Positions 10,626 through 24,479 of a DNA stretch of 64,000 nucleotides are shown here, piece by piece. The stretch is from Branchiostoma lanceolatum (taxonomy: Eukaryota; Chordata; Leptocardii; Amphioxiformes; Branchiostomatidae), in assembly GCF_035083965.1 (NCBI RefSeq), contig NC_089723.1, forward strand, positions 310,001 to 374,000, read 5' to 3'. A program made the translations under genes and the position numbers. Below the pieces are notes generated by a model. That model saw only the letters and a program-made list of their open reading frames with translations. It ran no database searches and was not told the origin of the DNA. Within the stretch, counting starts at the first letter, position 1. Each line of letters starts with the position of its first letter.

Positions 10626-11360
10626 GTTCTACTGCACTATTTACCAGCGCCTATGGACTGAAAAACACATGAAGATGGTGAACAAATCACCTGCTGATTG
10701 TTAACAAAAACCTGTGGATTGTGACAAGATAACACACGAGGATTGTAAACAAACACAATGAAAACAGATTGGAAAGAAGACATGTTGTTGCTATTCGGCT
10801 TGTCAGGAACGGAAGTTAAGAGGTTTGCAAGTTTAGAGCGTCTTTGGCAGTCACATTTATCAATAAAAGTACAGCAACGCCAGGATATTTTGCGGTCTCA
10901 AGTGGTTGTACACTGAGTCTGAACATGACAGAGTGTGACAACATCACTATAGCATTTAAGGAAGACGCCGAGTAAAAACTGAATCGTGTGGAAGACTGTC
11001 GATCAAGACGTTCATGTTGTCTCACTGAAAACAGAAATCACTTAAATCAACACACACAGCAAAACAGAAACAGGGAAAAATGCTTACCGGGTGTTTCATC
11101 GAATGTTTTCGCGGAAAACCCCAAACGCCGCCAGACGGGACCTGGTTCGGCAGGTTTGGTCTGGGTCAGGGGTGAAAGTTGAAAGGTTGGTGACTTACCT
11201 GTCTTGTGGTTGCATCACAAAACGTGGATTATTACGGAACGTGTCGGAAACGTTAATGGTTTAAGAAATAATACATGAAATACAAATTAACAGCTCTTGA
11301 TGGATATCCATCCAGATATTGACACATCGGCGCACCAAATCCGCAGTGTGTTCTTGGCAC
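10626..11360. other. Upstream region of the reductase gene
   Basis: No coding sequence. On the minus strand two splice-donor-like sites occur, gtaagc near 11090 and gtaagt near 11200, which could end 5' untranslated exons of the reductase gene. No core promoter was recognised. Confidence 0.35.
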
Positions 11361-11364
11361 ACAT

Positions 11365-11535
11365 TATTTTGACAGATTAGCCAAAGTGGCTCGGTGGGCG
11401 TGACTCCACCGTCAGGGAGGGTCGTGTAAAGTTCCTTTGCCAAAGGCACAGCGTCGGAGCATAGTGAATATCGAACCCCGGACCTATTGGTTCTGAGTCC
11501 AACGCTCTAACCGTTACGCCATACCGACGCAGCGG
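11365..11535 (-). mobile_element. tRNA-derived SINE
   Basis: On the minus strand a pol III A box (tggcgtaacgg, matching TRGYNNARNNG) is followed by tagagcgttggactc and then a B box (ggggttcgatattc), spaced as in a tRNA. After it comes gcctttggcaaaggaacttt and acacgacc, like the conserved body seen after tRNA heads in many metazoan SINEs. It is not a functional tRNA, because no acceptor stem closes it. Confidence 0.75.
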
Positions 11536-12343
11536 TTTTGGAGCTACTCTCAAATGTTTGCAAACTACGGCTGAAGAGCAGTATTCGTCACCAACCAATT
11601 TTGGTGAAAATTGTGTATCTTTCAAAGTTGTCTGTATTTAAGATCTGTTTAGTGTTATATAATTGTGCATACCTTTTTGTGCAAATGTTTTTGAATAGAG
11701 ATTATGTAAGAGAGATGTATCTTTTTTTTGACACCACAGTTCCAGTGACACACATGCCGCTTCTGTGTGTTCGAGATGTAAACAGTAGATCATATCATAG
11801 ACTCAGTGTTCGACACAATTAGTATAAAAAAATACAACTTCCTGTAACCATAATCATAATGTATTGTTATAACACATTATTGTGTATGCAAAAAGTGACT
11901 CGCGATATCATATTTCATAAGCATATCCATGCGTAGATTTCCCTTCCCTCCCTCCAAAATCTAAAGAACCATTTCATATATGCCATCGAAGATTGTAACA
12001 ATCTAATTTGATACGCTAGAACATTTTAAATCGGTGTAGCGACTTTCTATCTATCGTCTTTGGAGAATGCAACATCATATGAGTTTGTTCTAAAATGCCT
12101 TAGGGATAGCTGGACTTAGAGTAGGCGTTTCCCCTTGTGTTTGTGCCTTATTTCCCTGTGCACGACTGGCGAATCAGAATCCTAAGAGAGGCTTTGACCT
12201 TCGGTATTACCGCCCTGTAAAAATATTGCAACGTGAACATTGAGATATCATACAGTTGAGCACTTGGCATGACGCAAGTAATCCAGTTACAGAGGTCGTT
12301 ACATTAGCTTCAATTATAACAGTAACCTTCTTCTGTTGAGTGA
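11536..12343. other. 3' flank of the TPR gene
   Basis: AT-rich sequence between the SINE and the stop codon of the TPR gene. No reading frame of interest or confident polyadenylation signal was found. Confidence 0.35.
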
Positions 12344-15300
12344 CTATTCTTGATAGTTGGCGGCCTTTTGGTGATCACCAAGGAGTCTACGCGCCCAAGT
12401 CAGCACTTTGAGTGTTTTTTTAATGTGAGGATGTGCGGTATCCTCGCCATAGATACTCCGCCACATCTGCAAGGACTGCTCAAAATAGCTGACGGCCTTT
12501 CTGTAATCACCAAGGTCCCCACACACGCAGCCTAAATTGTGAAGTGACTGGGCAATGTCAGGATGTGCGGTACCCTCGCCATGGATACTCCGCAACATCC
12601 GCAAGGACTGTTCATAATAGCTGACGGCTTTTCTGTGATCACCAAGTTTACCCCAGGCGGCACCTAAGTTGTTAAGTGACGATGCTATGGCAGGATGTGC
12701 AGTTTTCTTACCATAGATACTCCGCCTCATCTGTAGTGACTGTTCATGATAGCTGACGGCTTTTCTGCCATCACCAAGGCACCTCCAGGTGTTACCCAAG
12801 CTGTTAAGTGACCCGGCGATGTCAGGGTGTGCGGTGTTCTTACCATAGATACTCCGCCTCATCTGTAGTGACTGTTCATGATAGCTGACGGCTTTTCTGT
12901 AATCACCGATGTGACTCCAGGCGGTACCTAAGTTGTTAAGTGACCACGCGATGTCAGGATGTGTAGTGTTCTCACCACCATAGATACTCCGACTCATCTG
13001 TAATGCCTGTTCATGATAGTTGATGGCCTTTCTGTGATCACCAAGGTCACTCCAGCCACCACCCAGGTTGTTAAGTGACGACGCGATGTCAGGATGTGCG
13101 GTGTTCTCACCATAGATAATCCGCCTCATCTGAAGTGACTGTTCGAAATAGCTGACGGCCTTTCTGTGATCACCAAGGTCCCTCCAGGCGATACATAAGT
13201 TGTTAAGTGACGACGCGATGCCAGGATGTGCAGTGTCTTCCCCATAGATAATCCGACTCATCTGTAGTGACTGTTCGTAGTAGCTGACGGCCTTTCTGGG
13301 ATCACCGAGGCTCATCCAGGAGTTACCCAAATTTACAAGTGACATAGCGATGTCAGGATGTGCAGTGTTCTCACCATAGATAATCCGGCTCATCCGCAGT
13401 GACTGTTCATTATAGCTGACGGCCTTTCTGTGATCACCAAGTTGCCTCCAGGCGACAGCTAAGTTGTTAAGTGAAGCTGCAATGTCAGGATGTGCAGTGT
13501 CCACACCATAGATATCCTGCTTCATCTGCAGTGCCTGTTCATAAAAGCTGACGGCCTTTCGGTGATCACCAAGTTTCCACCAGGCGGTACCCAAGTTGTT
13601 AAGTGAGTCGGCGATGTGAGGATGTGCAGTGTTCTCACCATAGATAATCCGCTCCATCTGTAGTGACTGTTCATAAAAGCTGACGGCCTTTCTATGATCA
13701 CCAAGGTCACCCCAGGCGTTACCCAAGTTGTTAAGTGATGTTGCGATGTGAGAATGTGCAGTGTTCTCACCATAGATAATCCGAACCATCTGTAGTGACT
13801 CTTCATGATAGCTGATGGCCTTTTTGTGATCACCAAGGTGATGCCAGTGGTTACCCAATCGGTTGAGTGAATTGGCGATGTCAGGATGTGCGGTGTCCTC
13901 ACCATATTTAGACCGAATATTTTTTAGTGCTATTTCCTCGCACAATTTCGCTTCTTCGTACTCACACAGACTGGCATATACGCTTCCTTGCAACCTTGGT
14001 GAATTGTCAAAAAGTATAGGCGGTGTATGGTTTTCGAAAACTTCTCCAATAAAGGCCTTTAATGGTGATGCCGTGTAATAGTACCTCAGCAGTTGTCTTG
14101 TATTTGAGAAGTAAAAAACTTTCTTCAACTTCTCCCCAATATCAGTGTTAGTAGACATGTACGACAATGCCGACATGTTCTCCACCTGCCCACGGTTGTT
14201 TATGTACGTCCGCAGCCTCAGTTCTGCTGAGATGCTGACCAGCACCGTCAAGTGATGCGCGTTCTCGCTCGTGACGATTCCGTTCATGTGCATCTTCTGA
14301 ACAGTCTCCCAGATTGTGGTTGGTTGTACACCACGGAGGAGAGCCCAACACGACACCGCAAGGGTAGAAAATCGGTAGATTTCTTTCTTCACATTCAGCA
14401 GACTAGATGTTAGGTCTTTGGGTTTTAACATATTAATATTTGTTTCTTCGCTCATTATGCTAGCTGCTTGTAACACAGATATTGCTCCATTACTACTTTG
14501 AAGCAACTTATTCCATAAAGTGGAGTACGCATCGACCAAGTCCTGCTCTCCTGTGATCAAACACACGTTCCCCAATATGCTGGCCAGATGGTAGCCTTTC
14601 TTTAGGTAAAATAGCAAGTCATTCTTTAAGATGTTTGCCATCTCGCTTGGTGTGTGGATAAGTCCGCACGTTTTACCCCTGCCCAGTGGAGTCTTGCATG
14701 CATGCGGCATGGCTCCATCGAACGCAAACCCGCGCGGTGTGACAGAGTCGTAGAACCAGTTGTCCAGAGGGTCGTCTGAGGAGAAATCGTTGAGCGACTT
14801 TATTGCCATAGCCGGGAGAATGGTTTCTCCCAGGTTGATCACTTTGAGGTGCAGATAGTGAGTGAGGTTGCGGAAATACTCAACCTTATTCTCTGTTTCC
14901 TCCTCTATCAATATGGCGAATTCCAGATCAGAGTACGGGGTTGCTAATCCTGTAGCCTGTGAACCCAGGCCTATCATGGCGTACTTACAGGGAGGGGGAC
15001 CCATTACCTCCATGCACTCATCTACAAGGCCGGCTATGAACGTTTTTCTCTGTTGAGCAATAGTTTGAAATAATGCTATGATTGCTTCCGCTCTTTTCTT
15101 CTCCACTTCTCTTATCTTCGGATCGTCGTCATCAAGGCTGTAGGGGTCTACCTGCTGCTCGATTCTTTTGATCTCATCTTCCACATGCCTCCGACTTTCC
15201 GTCAACGTCAATTTGTGCTTCTCTGTGTCGCCGATGTCCACTGCTTGCTCGATCCCCAGCACGTGCTCAACAAACAACCGGCTGATTCTTAGGATTGTTT

Positions 15301-15898
15301 GTTGGATGCCGCGTCTGCCTTCTGGCCTTGCTCTGACCAGTGCTGCATTACAGAGTGCTGCAGCCTTGGTGAAATCACTTCCGTCTTTCGACTGTTTTCC
15401 TCTTTTCAGGTAGACATCACTTAGCTTACACAGCGGTTCCACCTCTTTGTCGTACTGATCTGAGATTGAATCTTAAATGAAACGATAGTTTCGGGTTATG
15501 AACTTCAATCACATTTTTATAATGACTAATCGGCAGTATATGAAATATGCTAGTATATATCAAAACCTGTTCAAACTTACTGTACTATTTTGGCAATTAA
15601 TAAATGTCCATGATCTTTCATTTGTCTTTTGTATTTTAGTTTTTACACATTTAATTCAAAAATAAGAAACGGTGGGGGATGATGATGATGATGATTTTGA
15701 AAAAAAATACTCAAAAACAAAACACCATACTTCAATCAGATTTGAGAATACTGTTTTAGAGATGTTGTCTCCCCCTTTTAGGCAAGCTGTCTTACCTTTC
15801 ACATGAACAGCCTTGAGCGCTGCTGCAAAGTGCTGTTCTGCTGAGTCCAGTTCTACCCTTTGTACAGCCTCGTCACCTTTCTGCACGTGTTCTTTGCA
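12344..15898 (-). CDS. Nucleotidyltransferase-TPR protein, last two exons
   Basis: Exon 15796-15898 (acceptor at caggcag, donor ggtaag) joins exon 12344-15459 (acceptor ctcag) in phase, reading [16 protein letters not shown]; stop at 12344-12346. The large exon holds, in order, a helical TPR-like segment, then about residue 150 of the exon a Pol-beta-type nucleotidyltransferase motif ([22 protein letters not shown] then DxE, as in GlnD/DUF294-like proteins), a helical middle region, and about 12 kinesin-light-chain/NPHP3-type TPR units of 44 residues ([27 protein letters not shown]) running to the C-terminus. TPRs bind partner proteins. The NTase fold could transfer a nucleotide or be a pseudoenzyme; GS and both acidic residues of the first motif are present, but a third carboxylate was not identified. 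The small exon continues from 28947-29594 across a roughly 13-kb intron. Substrate and process are unknown. Confidence 0.9.
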
Positions 15899-17384
15899 CT
15901 GCCTGGTGTACAAAGTAACGGGCCGGATTACAAGTTGATGAAACGCTAAAATTGATATCTTATCTAAGAGTCACCAAAATTGTGGAATGTATGCGTTGGT
16001 GCAAAGTATCGTTTGCTACCTTTTACTTAAAAATGCTGTTAGAAGAATCCCGCCAGTCTAAACTATGTATGAAGTTCTAGTCGTTCCTGTGTCTACAATT
16101 CGTTGTTCGTTCAAAACGCTCTGTCCAACATACTTTGGTTTTCGACACAAAAGTCCTCAAATCTTAAAGGGAACCTTTGTCAAATTCGAAGTTGTCAAAA
16201 AAAATACAACAGCATTTGCACGCAGATACATAGTCTAGCTTAACAAACGACTGCTTTGTTTATTTCTACTCGGACACATTCATAGATATAATGACCAGGC
16301 TCTCCAACTCTCTCCTGCCACTTGCTACATTATGTAATCAAACACCACAGGGTATCTGTTACACCTCAGTAACCATGGTGACAGCCGTCTGGTCCAGGTC
16401 GTTGACATTATTTGTTTGGACAAGAGGAAGAAGTAACGGAGAAAAACAGTTAAGTTCCCTTGCGTAAGGGCAATTTATGATATAATGACCGAGCATAAGT
16501 TAACATAACAGAGGACATGAAAACTATTCGACTGACGTCACTCACCTGCTATTATCTGCACTAGTAAGGTCATGACCTTGAGAAATAGTGGAAGTGACCT
16601 TGTCAGGTCCAGTTGGCAGCCATTTGTTCGTCTTTTTGCCCTTCAGGATCATCTAAAAATTACCAATTGAAGCAACGTTTATGCTTGTAGATTGATGATT
16701 AAGATATATAACACAATAATACAAATTTAACAGTTAATGTTATGATACAACAAGTCCAAATTTAAGCAATATCAATGTCTGAGTGGAAGATGCTTATGGG
16801 GTGAAAGATGATAATAGATAACTATTGCCTACACTAAAATCTTTAACACGTAACAACAGATTCAAAACTAGAGATAAATATTAGCTTGTTCAGCAAATAT
16901 GAACAGGTTTGCGTTTCAGTGTAACTAATGTGGGGGGAAATGAACATAACTAGAAAGGTAACAGTTGTAAAGTAAATAGTTAAAATACGTCATATTTCAC
17001 TTCATCTCTATCCCCTGCAAAATCTTAAAAACTGACTGTTCTGAAATGAAATATTTTTGTAAAACCCACCCCCTTGGGAGAATGTACTTTTCCGGTGGTA
17101 CCTTCAGTTGAAAAGAACATTTTCACTTAAACCTTTTGCATAATTACCCCACTTTTGAATTTCACGTAAGAAAGAAGTGGGGTAAGTTTCGGTCCCTTAG
17201 CAGCTTGCCACGGAACTGCAGGGGTGTTTTTGTTAAGAAATCTTTCAAACAGGATTGCAGAATACAGTAACGATATATTACCATGCAATATGGTGTGCAG
17301 GAAGCTTAGACAAAGATGTACATTATTTGAAGAAGCTGCCATCTGCGCTGCATGGTAATTTGTGAAGTGAATCCGTCACTATTT
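15899..17384. other. Large intron of the TPR gene, first part
   Basis: No exon or recognisable mobile element was found between the 15796-15898 exon and the minisatellite at 17385. A 71-codon minus-strand frame at 17127-17342 resembles nothing recognised and has no splice or coding support. Confidence 0.4.
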
Positions 17385-19350
17385 CCCTTAATCCGTTATC
17401 ATAAACATTAATATGTCAGCAGAGACCCAAGTCTGTCACCCTTGCCCCTTATCTGTCACGAAAGCCTTTAATCCCTCAGCGTTGCCCTTATCCCGTCATC
17501 ATAGCTCTTAATCTCTCACCATCATCCTTAAACCGTCACCATAGCCCTTAATCCGCGACCTTTGCCCTTAATCCGTCGCCACAATCCTTAATCCGTCGCC
17601 CTTTTACTTAATCTGTAATCGTTCCTCTTAATCCGTCATCCTTGCCCTTAATCTGTAATCATTTCCCTTAATCTGCCATCCTTACCCTTAATCCGTCACC
17701 TTAGTCCTTAATCCGTTACCCTTTGCCTTAATCTGTAATCCTTTCCCCTAGTCCGCCATCCTTACACTCAACCTGTAATCATTTCACTTAATCCACCATC
17801 ATAACCCTTAATCCGTCACCTTAGTCCTTAATCCGTTACCCTTTCCCTTAATCTGTACTCATTTCCCTTAATCCACCATTCTTACCCTTAATCCGTCGCC
17901 TTAGTCTTTACTCAGTTACCCTTTGCCTTAATCTGTACTCGTTTCCCTTAATCCGCCATTCTTACCCTTAATTCGTCACCTTAGTCCTTTACCCTTTCCC
18001 TTAATCTGTAATTATTTCCCTTAATCCGCCATCTTTACCCTTTATCCGTCGCCTTAGTCCTTACTCCGTTACCCTTTGCCTAAATCTGTACTCATTTCCC
18101 TTAATCTGCCATTCTTATCCTTAATTCGTCACCATAGTCCTTAATCCGTTAACTTTTCCCATAATCTGTACTTATTTCCCTTAATCCGCAATCCTTACCC
18201 TTAATCTGTCACTTTATCCCTTAATCCGTCACCCTAGCCCTTAATCCGTTGCCCTTGACCTTCATCAGCCATCCTTCCCCTTAATTCGTCACCATCATCC
18301 TTAAACCGTCACCATAGCCCTTAATCCGTGACCTTTGGCCTTAATCCGTCACCACAACCCTTAATCCATCACCCTTTCACTTAATCTGTAATCATTTCTC
18401 TTTAATCTGTCATCCTTGCCCTTAATCTGTAATAATTTCCCTTAATCCGCCATCCTTACCCTTAATCCGTTACCCTTTGCCTTGATCTGTGATCATTTCC
18501 CTTAATCCGCCATCCTTACCCTTATTTCATCAACTTAGCCCTTAATCCGTTACACTTTCCCATAATCTGTACTTATTTCCCTTAATCCGCAATCCTTACC
18601 CTTAATCTGTCACTTTATCCCTTAATCCGTCACCCTAGCCCTTAATCCGTTGCCCTTGACCTTCATCAGCCATCCTTGCTCTTAATCCGTCACCATCACC
18701 CTTAAACCATCATTATAGCCCTTAATCCGCGACCTTTGCCCTTAATCCGTCACCACAATCCTTAATCCGTCACCCTTTCCCTTAATCTGTAATCATTTCC
18801 CTTAATCCGTCATCTTCACCCTTAATCTGTCACCTTAGCCCTTAACCCGTTACCTTTTCCTTAAGCTGTAATCATTTCCCCTTATCCGCCATCCTTACCC
18901 TCAATCTGCAATCATTTCCCTTAATCCGCCATCCTTACCTTTAATCCGTCACCTTAGTTCTTAATCCGTTACCCTTTTCCTTAATCTGTACTCATTTCCC
19001 TTAATCCGCTATCTTTACCCTTAATCTGTCACTTTATCCCTTAATCCATCACCCTGGCCCTTAATCCGTTGCCCTTGACCTTCATCATCCATCCTTGCTC
19101 TTAATCCGTCTCCATAACCCTTAATTTGTCACGAAAGCCTTGATCCCTCACAGTGGTTGCCCTCAATCAGTCACCCTTGCCCCTAGTCCGTCGCCATAAC
19201 CCTTAATCCGTCACCATAGCCGTTAATCTGTCACCCGATAACCTAATCCGTCATCTTTTCCCTTAATCTGCCATACTTACCCTTAATCCGTCACCATAAC
19301 CTTAATCCATAACCCTAGCCCTTAATCCGTTACCCTTGCCCTTAATCCAT
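17385..19350. repeat. Minisatellite, 20-bp unit (about 98 copies)
   Basis: Array of a 20-bp unit close to cccttaatccgtcaccatag with many variants (aatctgtaatcatttccctt, aatccgccatccttaccctt). A higher-order period of about 400 bp is visible: a block of about 110 bp starting ataatctgtacttatttccc at 18161 recurs nearly identically at 18562 and, more diverged, near 18982. It lies inside the large intron of the TPR gene. Confidence 0.95.
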
Positions 19351-20249
19351 CGTCAATGTTACATCTTGTTCTGACTAAATTTTAGGTCTTTTAGGCAATA
19401 TAGTATATAGATATAGACCACAAATGGTATGACATGTTAGCAAAGTTGGTATGGTGCCATTGTGATGGAAACTTTGACTGGCTTTCAATTTTAAGCCCTG
19501 TTTCCGAGGCTTAATGACTTCTCCAGGCACAGGAACATGGATGCACCCATGGGAGTATCAGTTACAGGGTACTCGTCTGGTTGGCGACACAACTGCAGTC
19601 ACAGTATAGTACCGTGGCCACAGTGTCTAGACGTATGAGAACAAACGGCAATTCTTGTGTTAGAAAACAACTCAATTCTAGCGATAATATGGAGATTTCT
19701 AACCTCTAATCGAAAGTTGTGACAACATGGTGAGCAAGAAGGGATGTATCACCCTCATGTCAGCAGTGGAAACAACAACGGGGAAGCACGGCCAGAAGAG
19801 ACTGAAGAATATGGACTGTTTGAAAATAGCAACACCAGACGTTTGTTCATTAATCTCCAAGGCAGGAAAAGTTGTTGCACGTTCCGCAGACAGGACTCGA
19901 CTATGGAAATTTAGATTCTGAGACTGGAAGGACAAATAACACCATAGCCGATCTGTACAGAACCAAGGTAAGAGGCGTCTGTTTCTGTTTTTGTGCAGGT
20001 AGGTCTTTTCAGTTTTTATGTTAACGTTACGCTTTCGTGGTCATTTTAGATACCTTTCATGGCAAGGTAGAGATTTTCGAAACCATCTCGACGTATGTTT
20101 GATATTCAGAATGGCTGTTAAAAGTGTTATTGAAACTTTTTAGGTTTGATGAAAAATGAGCAATTCGTTTTTGGTAGAGTCGGAGTAACGGAGACTACCT
20201 TCAAGTTAGTTCATGGTATCTTAACTTAGCAGCCTAGAATTTAGAAATA

Positions 20250-20915
20250 CGTCGCATTCATCCACGTTTCAAAATCATGTGCCATACAAACGTTGAAATT
20301 CCCGGAACTAATTCTAGTATGTCGCATGTTCACGTATAAGAACTAAGTCCAATACAACTTATTTGTACACGTTTAAAAATCTACATCCCCGACAAAGGTA
20401 GACTGTTACAGTAGAAAAACTACAAATGTAGAAAAGAATAATACGTCGCACTCGTCCACGTATGAAAATCATACGCCTGACAGATGTAGAAATTCCAAAA
20501 CTAATTCCAGTACATCTCACCCCCGACAAATGTAGCATTAACTGGAGAAAAAGTACAAATGTACAAAAAACAGTACGTCCCATCGTCCACGTATGAAAAC
20601 CATAAATCATATGCCCGAAAAACGTAGAAATGCAATTCTAGTACATCTTTTTGTCAAGTATGTGCACCCCCCCCCCCGACAAATTAATTTAGAATCAGTT
20701 GTGTAGTTAGAAAAAATAATACGTCGCATGTATCATCCACGTATTAACATTTTACGCCTGACAAACGTAAAAATTCCAAAACTAATTCCAGTACATCTCA
20801 TTTGTCCACGTTTGAAAACCTCAACCCCCGACAAATGTAGAATTAGCTGAAGATAAATTAAAAATGTCGAAAAATTATACGTCGCATTTGTCCACGTGTA
20901 AAAACCATAAAAAAC
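20250..20915. repeat. Degenerate tandem repeat, about 140-bp unit
   Basis: Five or so diverged copies start with atacgtcgca...cgtccacgtatgaaaa and continue with acgcctgacaaatgtagaa, attccaaaactaattccagt and acatctca. Copies begin near 20250, 20440, 20570, 20710 and 20870; a further fragment is at 22283-22310. A poly-C run of 10 lies at about 20668. No gene was found between 19351 and 20250; the 64-codon frame at 19727-19921 is unsupported. Confidence 0.7.
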
Positions 20916-21809
20916 TAGAAAGGCAACATTTGCGGGAGCAAATGCAACATGTTTCGCCCATTTCCCTCCCCACGCAAAAAGCGACTGTGGCATAGAGGCT
21001 AACGTTTGTTGTATGTCTGCAATGTTGGTATTTGAATGAATAATTGAATTGAAGACCAGTCAGAAATGGATCTCTCCCAATTTGAAACCCTATGCATGGA
21101 TGGGCTCTTCCAGGCACCCATATTCATATGCTATTATTTTTTTAGTACAACGCTACGCCACACATTTTGTTTAATGCGCTATCGATCAGCGCCGATATTC
21201 AAGACTTCCCCGCGGCCCGATAGTGTAGACATGTAACAGGGGCTTACGCAAGGAGGTTGAAAATTCTTACTGATAGGTTTACGTCATTTTTAGACAAAAA
21301 CTTTAAACAACTACTCAAAGCAAGGGCCTCCTTGCTCAACGTAAATTTTCACGCACTTCACAACTCTCTATTGTTAATGTTAATGTTATTGTCAACGTCC
21401 CGACACGGGATGTTTCCTAAGGTGGGAAACGTTGGATACTTTGTGTGCACTTTTGTGCGCACTAGTGTCCAATCTTGGTGACAGAGGGGTAGAAAATTCG
21501 TGTACATAGCGAGGAAATGTCAGGTTTTACCATAGTGTCCAAGCTTGCAAACTTGTAGAAATCTTTGTTTCCATGCAGTGTTAAAATAAGAAAAACACCG
21601 TGTGTGTCGAAAAATACCACCAAAAAAGTTTTGAACCTTCTCAATTGCACTTACATAACTTCAGTAGGACACAACAATAACTTACAACACAAGGATGTGA
21701 GCCAGGGAGTAGTGAAGTTGTGTCTGCACCTGTCAGAGTACTAGTAGTGCCCCTAATTAAATTGACTATTTCAACCAATCAGGTCGTGCTTGATAAATCT
21801 GCGCTCTCT

Positions 21810-22270
21810 CATTGGCTGACCGAATTAGTCCACCCGGCCAGATGAATAAAGATGTGACCTATAGGCCAGTGACCCCATATGAGGAAAATAGCCGATCTTC
21901 TTCCCAAAACACCCTCTAAAATCGTATTTCGAAGTATTGTATGCCGAAAGTGCGAATGGGATTCTTTAAATATTTGTTCAATGTACCACCATAGCAAATT
22001 TCAGGTCATTTGGATGTATTTCCAGAGCACAGGAGGCTAAAATGTACGTTTTTGGTCAGAAAAACCTCAATAAAATCACTTTCAAGGTCAATATCGAAAA
22101 AATTTTAAAAAGGCTCCCAGGGTATTTACCCACTCTACCTGTTTACCAAATTTCAGCTCAGTTGGTGGAGGGACGACCGAGCTGAGTCGATAACAAGATT
22201 TGACAGGAGAAAGAAACCATACGAACACAATATATTGCGCCCAACAGTATGTTGGGCTCAACATAATTAC
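21810..22270. mobile_element. Probable dispersed SINE/LINE-tail-like repeat
   Basis: Two segments of the form caaatttcaggtcatttgg and ccaaatttcagctcagttgg are followed by cacaatatattgcgcccaac. The phrase accaaatttcagctcattgg is typical of 3' regions of metazoan SINEs and related non-LTR elements. No coding capacity and no clear ends were seen, so the family is not assigned. Confidence 0.45.
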
Positions 22271-22324
22271 AAATGTAGAAAAAAAGGATACGTCGCATTC
22301 GTCCAATTCTTAAAGTATTAGTTA

Positions 22325-22818
22325 TACCCCCATTCCACTTGGACGGCGCTTTCGCCGCGCTCTCACGGCGACATAAGGGCCCAATTCCAAGTCACCACAC
22401 GGTTACGGGGGGTAAATGACCCATATCTTTATTTCGAAATATTTCGAAATATGAAATAAACCTATCTGGCTATCTATATTTCAAATCTATTCAAAAAAAT
22501 GATCTCTTTTGACAGTCACTTTCCAAATGTTTGCAAATGATCAGAACAACTTCTGAAACATAGTATTCTCGTATTTATATTTCCTTTTGTTAGAAACATT
22601 TATGAATACTTATAAAGATTTGTAATTAATAAAACAATAATTCGAAGATATGATAAATACCATTAAAAAAACGTAAAATTGGCCAGATCGCCGTGAGAGT
22701 GCCGAACTCCTGGAAAACGTGCTGAAGTGGAATCTCTACGGCGACCCAAAATCTCAAATGTCAGCAACCTTTTATGAGCGACCAAAGATTTCACAGATAA
22801 CTCAACGGAATGGGGGCC
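22325..22818. mobile_element. MITE-like element with terminal inverted repeats
   Basis: The left end acccccattcca is mirrored at the right by tggaatgggggc-like sequence (ggaatgggggcc at about 22808-22819). Internal inverted matches tcgccgtgagag and aagtggaat near 22685-22730 mirror ctctcacggcga and attccactt near 22333-22371. No ORF. Target-site duplication was not resolved. Confidence 0.6.
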
Positions 22819-24479
22819 TAAATTAGTAAAAGTCCGTCAAAACTACCTGCACAACTCCAATTTTACCTGTGCTACCATGCAGATTTTGAGCCCTACACGT
22901 ACACACTTCACTCACCTTAGTTACAGGATAAGAGGTCAAATTCCTAGGGACCCAAAATTGTGAAATTGCTTATCAGTTTCACGCATATTTAACTCCAAAT
23001 GATGTTTTCCTAGCTAAAGATAAAATTAGTACAATTTTACCTGTACTAAAATGCGGATTTCGAGCCTTTTTTTTAATCGAACTCCAAAACCTTGAAGTAA
23101 GTATAACACGCCATATCCGTAGGTACTAAGAAATATGTCAAACAGCTTATCAGTGTCACATACATTCTAAATTTTGTTTCCCTGTGGCTGTAGGACCTAG
23201 CAACTACATGACTAACACGCCACCGCCAACTACTTTGAGAAAGAAAAGCCAATCATGATTTTGGAATAGTCTAATTCAAGTCAATAGTTCAAGAGGTTAA
23301 ATCGACCGAAGCTGTCTACCGTCTTCAGAGACGACAAGAACCAAAGAAGAGAGCATTCAGGTTGATATATTTCTGTATGTTTTTTCTCGATCCCTGCACA
23401 GCAGGTCACCTATACCGGACTACAAGGTCATCCGGGGCACCCGGTATCCACGTGCACTAGGGAGGAACAATCCAGGCCTGGAACAATCTGGCCGATTCCC
23501 ACACGGACTCTCACCGCAGCAGGGGAGGTCGCCGGAGACCTTCCACTGCCGGACCAGCATCAGAGCCGTGTTACAATGATTGTGCTGTTACAACCAGACA
23601 TTACCTGACACGATTTAGAGAATCCACACACTGGCGTGCACATGTTGTCCACTTTATTTGATTCAAACGAATACGTATTGTCTATTTTGTTGTTTATTTT
23701 AGTGTGCAACTTTTAGAAGCTGATTTTGCATGTATAACGTTATGAAACAAAATACAGGTGATTAACCTCGTCGACGACAGTTCAAATCAAACCGGATGTA
23801 CGAATGGTAGAAACCCAATACAAATGTGTATGCAATTGCAAGCTGCAGTAACATTTCACTCCGTCACTTACGTCCAAGAAGTTACAGTGCAACTCCTTAC
23901 CAAACTTGGAACGGTTACTTTAGAATTATTCTGCTATTGTTGTGCTATAATTCTTTGACGGTTATTCATTTGTTTAAGTGAACTGCGCATGCAGCGAAGA
24001 GATAAAGTAATCAATGTTGTGTGAGCAGAGTAAGACAGGAGACGAGAGATTTGTAAAACTAGGAAGTTAAGGTCAAGAGAGCAATAGAGACATTCAGTAA
24101 TTAATAAGGATCGTAGTAAGTCAACATTATGAAGTCACAATCAGTCAGTGTTATAACGTTTACGTCTCCCTTGGTAAGTATGCGGGAATCCTTGTCTCTG
24201 TGTCATTTCTTTATCCTTGATGTGTTCGTCTTCAAATCGGCATCTAAAAGAAACCGTATTTATACATCGGCCATTGTTTATTGTAAGAAGGAAAGGGTCT
24301 TAAGTATTCACCATTTCAAAATTGACTTAGTTTTATTCCAAAAGCTAATTGGCCATCTCACCATTAAACAAACTAATCGTTCATGGTTTTTGTGGCTGTC
24401 GTCCCTACATCTCTGACAAGACCACAACTGCCATGTTCTTTAAGATCACGTCTCCTACACTTTCTAATTTAACATCACA

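Noticed and set aside
19727..19921. 64-codon plus-strand ORF starting MVSKKGCITL
   Set aside because: No family recognised and no partner exon; a gtaag follows later, but nothing supports coding.
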